DNA of 64,000 nt from an uncultured Bacteroidales bacterium (GTDB lineage: Bacteria > Bacteroidota > Bacteroidia > Bacteroidales > Paludibacteraceae), in assembly GCA_903911085.1 (NCBI GenBank), contig CAIWCC010000241.1, forward strand, positions 24,557-88,556. The letters are read 5' to 3'. Both the position numbers and the translations under genes were made by a program. This document shows positions 59,988 to 64,000 of this stretch, in pieces. The notes under the pieces are model-generated. The model was given only the letters and a program-made list of their open reading frames with translations. It did not search any database and was not told the DNA's origin. The first letter of the stretch is position 1. Each line of letters starts with the position of its first letter.

Positions 59988-62152
59988 ATTTAATTAAGTT
60001 TATTAAAGTACTAGTAAAAAAGTTTCAATACATTATTATTCTACCAATTATTACTGGCGGAATTGTATTTTATCTTACTAAGGATTTACCAGCAAGCTAT
60101 CAGTCGGAAGGAACAATTTTCACTGGAATTACTTCAAATACAGGACTTGTTGTAACAGAAACGCGTGTAGATAAAATTGCTGCACAAAATGAATATGACA
60201 ATGTATTAGCAATTTTTAAATCAGAAACCTTTTTTGAAGAAATTTCTTTACGTCTATTGTGTCAACATCTTATACTTCAGAAAGCAAAAAAAGAAATTAT
60301 TTCAGAAGGAGCGTTCAAACAATTAATGAAAAACACACCTGACAAAGTAAAAAAACTTGTTGTAAAAGGTAATTTTGAAAAAACATATTCCAACTTAGTA
60401 TCATTTATAAAACAAGACGAAAAAAATTATATTTACCATTTATTGAATTATGGAAATCCTTATTATGGAACAAGTTCAATATCAAGACTAAAAGTTGAAC
60501 GACTGAATAATAGCGATTTAATAAAAATAACTTATGAATCGAATGATGCTGCAATAGCTTATAATACTATTAAGTTTGCATCAGAAATTTTTATAAAAAA
60601 GTATTCTAGTCTCAAGGACAATCAATCGAGTTCTGCTGTTGCATATTTCGAACAAAAACTAAAGGAGGTACAGACAAAATTAGATGAAGCTGAAGCTCAA
60701 CTATTAGCATTCAATGTAGATAATGTTGTAATTAATTATTACGAACAAACCAAACAAATTACCACACAACAAGAGAAAATTGAAATTCGTCTACAAGAGG
60801 TCAAAATGGAATATGAAGCTGCAAATGCTGTGCTTGCCAAATTAGAAAAAGAAGTTGAAATAAGGTTTAGAATTAATTTAAAAAACAAGGAGATACTTGC
60901 ATTAAGAGAAAAATTGGTAGACTTTAATCTTCAAATTACAAGATCCGAAGTAGATGACAAAATTGACAAATCTAAAATTAGTGCCTTAAAATTACAGAAG
61001 TTTTCGATTGAAAAAAAACTTGATAATAAAATTGATTCAATAAACCAATATGAAAATAATAGTGAAGGTATTGAATCACAAAGAATATTAGGCGAATGGT
61101 TGGATGCGGTAAAAAATGTTGAAAACAATTCTGCATTATTAAAATCTATGCAAGAACGGCTTGTTGTGTTTATGAAAGATTTTAAAAAATATGCACCACT
61201 TGGTGCAACTATCAAACGCATTGAACGTGAAATAGATGTAGATGAAAGACAATACCTGAATATACTTAATCTTCTAGGATTGGCTAAACAAAAACAACAG
61301 AATGTGGATATGGTTTCGAACATGAAAATAATGGACGAACCAAAATTACCTATCAATGCAATTCCATCAAAGATGAAAATATATGTAATAGCCGCAGCAT
61401 TATTTTCAGTAATACTATTTATTTTAGGGCTCTTTATTATTGAGTTAATGGATTCTCGTATAAAAACACCATCGTTATTGAAAAAACTTTCGGGATTAGA
61501 TGTAATTGGTGCTTTCTGTACTTATGATAATAAGAAATTCATAAACACTGAGAAAATCACTGACAAAGCTGCTACATTTATTTTTGAAAAAATTAAACTT
61601 TTAACGACAAAAAAAAACAAACCTTTTGTTATTCAAGTTCTTAGTAACTGGGATGGTGCAGGAAAATCATTTGTATCCGATATATTAAATAAAGAAATAC
61701 AAAAACAAGGATTAACTTCTCAGGTAATAAATTTTGCAGAACCGCAATCGAAAAATGAAACTGAGAATAAGCTAGATAGCGAAACTGAAACAAATGAGTC
61801 AAATATAAACATTTCTAATTCATCGTTCAACAGTTATTCGGAATTAGTTTTATCTGAAAAAATTCAATCCGATTTTATTATTAGCATAATTCCTTCAATT
61901 AGTAATGGAATTGAAAATTCATTATTTATAAAATCTGCTGATATTAATTTGGTGATTTTTGATGCAAATACCACATGGGTTGAAGCTGACAATTACAATT
62001 TGGATAAATTGAAACAACTTATTCAAGAAAACCTATATGCGATACTAACTAAATCATTTCCTGATAATTTAGAAGAAATGTATGGTGAAATACCAAAGAA
62101 GCGTTCAGCTATTAGAGTGTTAGTTAAAAAGCTCCTGAAACGATTCGTATAA
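59984..62152 (+). CDS. Wzz/GumC-like polysaccharide chain-length/export protein with divergent C-terminal BY-kinase-like domain
   Basis: N-terminal TM (YIIILPIITGGIVFYLTKDLPASYQSEGTIFTG), long coiled coil, second TM (MKIYVIAAALFSVILFILGLFIIELMDSRIKTPSLLKKLSGLDVIGAF), Walker-A-like SNWDGAGKSF. Confidence 0.85.
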   Translation: MNLIKFIKVLVKKFQYIIILPIITGGIVFYLTKDLPASYQSEGTIFTGITSNTGLVVTETRVDKIAAQNEYDNVLAIFKSETFFEEISLRLLCQHLILQKAKKEIISEGAFKQLMKNTPDKVKKLVVKGNFEKTYSNLVSFIKQDEKNYIYHLLNYGNPYYGTSSISRLKVERLNNSDLIKITYESNDAAIAYNTIKFASEIFIKKYSSLKDNQSSSAVAYFEQKLKEVQTKLDEAEAQLLAFNVDNVVINYYEQTKQITTQQEKIEIRLQEVKMEYEAANAVLAKLEKEVEIRFRINLKNKEILALREKLVDFNLQITRSEVDDKIDKSKISALKLQKFSIEKKLDNKIDSINQYENNSEGIESQRILGEWLDAVKNVENNSALLKSMQERLVVFMKDFKKYAPLGATIKRIEREIDVDERQYLNILNLLGLAKQKQQNVDMVSNMKIMDEPKLPINAIPSKMKIYVIAAALFSVILFILGLFIIELMDSRIKTPSLLKKLSGLDVIGAFCTYDNKKFINTEKITDKAATFIFEKIKLLTTKKNKPFVIQVLSNWDGAGKSFVSDILNKEIQKQGLTSQVINFAEPQSKNETENKLDSETETNESNINISNSSFNSYSELVLSEKIQSDFIISIIPSISNGIENSLFIKSADINLVIFDANTTWVEADNYNLDKLKQLIQENLYAILTKSFPDNLEEMYGEIPKKRSAIRVLVKKLLKRFV

Positions 62153-62242
62153 TATTTTTACAAATTATTATTTGAGATTCTATTATATAAAAGTATTATT
62201 TCATTGAAAGTATAATTTTGAAAAGTTAATTAATTGTTTCTT

Positions 62243-63721
62243 ATGAAATTTAGACTCTCGCTTTTCTGGAATTCAAATAAAAAACACAGAGCACTTATTT
62301 TGACAATAAGTGCTATTTTTATCATACTAATATCAGGGATAATATTTTTTTTTTCGAAAAATAATTTAATTGGTGGTATAGCCATATTTATCCTTCCTTT
62401 TCCTCTGATATATCTATATTTAGTATTTGCAAACCCACGATTAGGTTTTATATCAGTACTTTATGCAAATTATTTTGCATTGGGTTTATCTCGATATGTG
62501 CCTGCTCCTACTGGTCTATTAGTCGATGCATTATGTTTCCTCACTCTCTTATCAGTAATCTTTAGTCAGTTCAATCATAAAGTTGAATGGAAAAATGCAA
62601 ATAAAGATTTCACAATGTTTGCATTGTTTTGGTTTTTAATGACAGTACTACAATTGGTTAACCCTGAAACAATTAGTCGTGAAGCTTGGTTTTATGCCAT
62701 GAGGGGGCAAGCATTATATATAGTATTGATTGTGCCGCTAACTTATTTGGTTTTTAATCGTCCAAAAGATTTTGAAGCATTTATAATGCTATGTGCATGG
62801 TTTACTCTTTTGGCTGTTATGAAAGGAGTTATGCAAAAACATATTGGAGTTGATAACTGGGAGAAACAATGGCTTAACAAACCTGGTAATAGAAGTACAC
62901 ATATTTTATTCGGACAGTTAAGAGTTTTTTCTTTTTTCTCTGATGCCGGCACTTATGGTGGTACAATGGGATATTTTGGAGTTCTATTTTCAATTCTTGG
63001 TATACATGAAACTGCAATAAGAAAAAAGCTATTCTATTATTTTGTAGCATTCTCATCTTTGTATGCAATGATGATATCAGGAACCAGAAGTGCAATTGCT
63101 GTTCCGTTGGTAGGATTTGTAATCTACACAATTTTAACAAAAAAAGTGAAGATTATGATTTTTGTTGGTGGAATAATATTTGTCGTTTTCTTTCTATTAA
63201 AATTTACAACAGTTGGTCAAGGTAATTATGATATCAGAAGGATGAGAAGCGCATTTGGCGAAGAAAATGCTTCGCTAAATGTAAGATTAGAAAATCGTAG
63301 ATTGTTTGGTGAGTATTTAAAAAATCGTCCATTTGGAGGCGGTGTTGGTTCGGCAGGTAACTGGGGAATGCGATTTACTCCTGGCACATTCTTAGCCAAT
63401 ACCGCTACTGATGGTTGGTATATTCAGCTTTGGGCTGAACAAGGTATAGTTGGACTAACATTTTATATGATAATGATTTTTTATGTAGTTTTGAAATCAT
63501 CGTTTTTAATTTTTTTCAGATTAAAAAAGCCCGAAAACATTTTTAGAGCCATAGCTTTTACAAGTGGAATGTATGGTCTTATGGTATCTTCATATAGCGC
63601 ATCGAGCCTTGGTCAAATGCCAAACACAATCATTGTTTTTGTTGCTGCTTGTATTATATCACTGATGCCTCAGTGGGAAAAAGAAGAAGAGGATTTAAAA
63701 AAAATGAATGAAAAAAATTGA
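62243..63721 (+). CDS. O-antigen ligase/Wzy polymerase-like multi-pass membrane protein
   Basis: Multi-TM; SGTRSAIAVPLVGFVIYTIL and NRPFGGGVGSAGNWG...TDGWYIQLWAEQGIVGLTFYMIMI are typical of the Wzy/WaaL superfamily. Confidence 0.88.
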   Translation: MKFRLSLFWNSNKKHRALILTISAIFIILISGIIFFFSKNNLIGGIAIFILPFPLIYLYLVFANPRLGFISVLYANYFALGLSRYVPAPTGLLVDALCFLTLLSVIFSQFNHKVEWKNANKDFTMFALFWFLMTVLQLVNPETISREAWFYAMRGQALYIVLIVPLTYLVFNRPKDFEAFIMLCAWFTLLAVMKGVMQKHIGVDNWEKQWLNKPGNRSTHILFGQLRVFSFFSDAGTYGGTMGYFGVLFSILGIHETAIRKKLFYYFVAFSSLYAMMISGTRSAIAVPLVGFVIYTILTKKVKIMIFVGGIIFVVFFLLKFTTVGQGNYDIRRMRSAFGEENASLNVRLENRRLFGEYLKNRPFGGGVGSAGNWGMRFTPGTFLANTATDGWYIQLWAEQGIVGLTFYMIMIFYVVLKSSFLIFFRLKKPENIFRAIAFTSGMYGLMVSSYSASSLGQMPNTIIVFVAACIISLMPQWEKEEEDLKKMNEKN

Positions 63722-64000
63722 TTAACTATCAATTCTACATTAATATTAGTGTTTTTATGTGTTTTTACTACAAAAATTAAATTATTTATTACAGAAAAAA
63801 CTTTATTATACTACATGTAATTTATTTTTTTTCATCTATATTTGCCATCAATAAATTTGTTGATTTATTATAATAATTATCAATTTTATAATTTCCTTTA
63901 ATTTACTAAGCAGTTGTAAATATTGATTTATTAAAACGATTTATAAAAAAAACAAGCTAGCCCTTAACAATTAGGTTTTTGATCAATGGAAATAATACCA

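Noticed and set aside
60931-61356. 141-aa minus-strand ORF antisense to the Wzz-like gene
   Set aside because: Antisense of coiled-coil coding sequence; no independent support.
1-64000. tRNA, rRNA or prophage genes
   Set aside because: Read through intergenic regions without finding cloverleaf/CCA-type tRNA signatures, rRNA or phage structural genes; a tRNAscan run would be needed to be certain.

Overview
AT-rich Bacteroidota (Bacteroidales-like) chromosomal window. The taxonomic call rests on SusC/SusD, T9SS-type proteins and TAnnTTTG promoter boxes. From left to right it contains: (1) 0-24 kb, minus strand: a beta-helix protein cut by the window edge, two giant paralogous surface adhesins with T9SS-like C-termini, a small glycan-utilisation locus (SusC, SusD, DUF5017-like lipoprotein, GH43), and a beta-helix protein with a T9SS-like tail. 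(2) 24.5-44.1 kb: housekeeping genes (purL, ABC-F, recX, rsmA, corA, a Cys/Met-metabolism PLP enzyme, pheT, hisC), a MurU-like nucleotidyltransferase next to an AmgK-like kinase fused to a RapZ C-terminal domain, and a VapBC-like pair whose toxin is frameshifted. (3) 44.7-63.7 kb, plus strand: a hybrid histidine kinase, a REC-histidine kinase, an NtrC-type sigma-54 activator, three tandem LruC-domain lipoproteins, a lone receiver, and the start of an exopolysaccharide locus (initiating sugar transferase with an N-terminal receiver-like domain, short TolC-like protein, Wzz/GumC-like protein, Wzy/O-antigen-ligase-like protein). Two regulatory signals stand out. Each LruC gene has a -24/-12 sigma-54 promoter with a shared TCTTCRTTTTCGA element 91-92 bp upstream, immediately downstream of a sigma-54 activator gene. 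This resembles the PrsK/PrsR-PEP-CTERM-EPS arrangement of Proteobacteria. Separately, a dyad TWTCA-N14-TGWTACA lies about 60 bp upstream of the -7 box of five left-hand surface-protein transcription units. No rRNA, tRNA or CRISPR was recognised.
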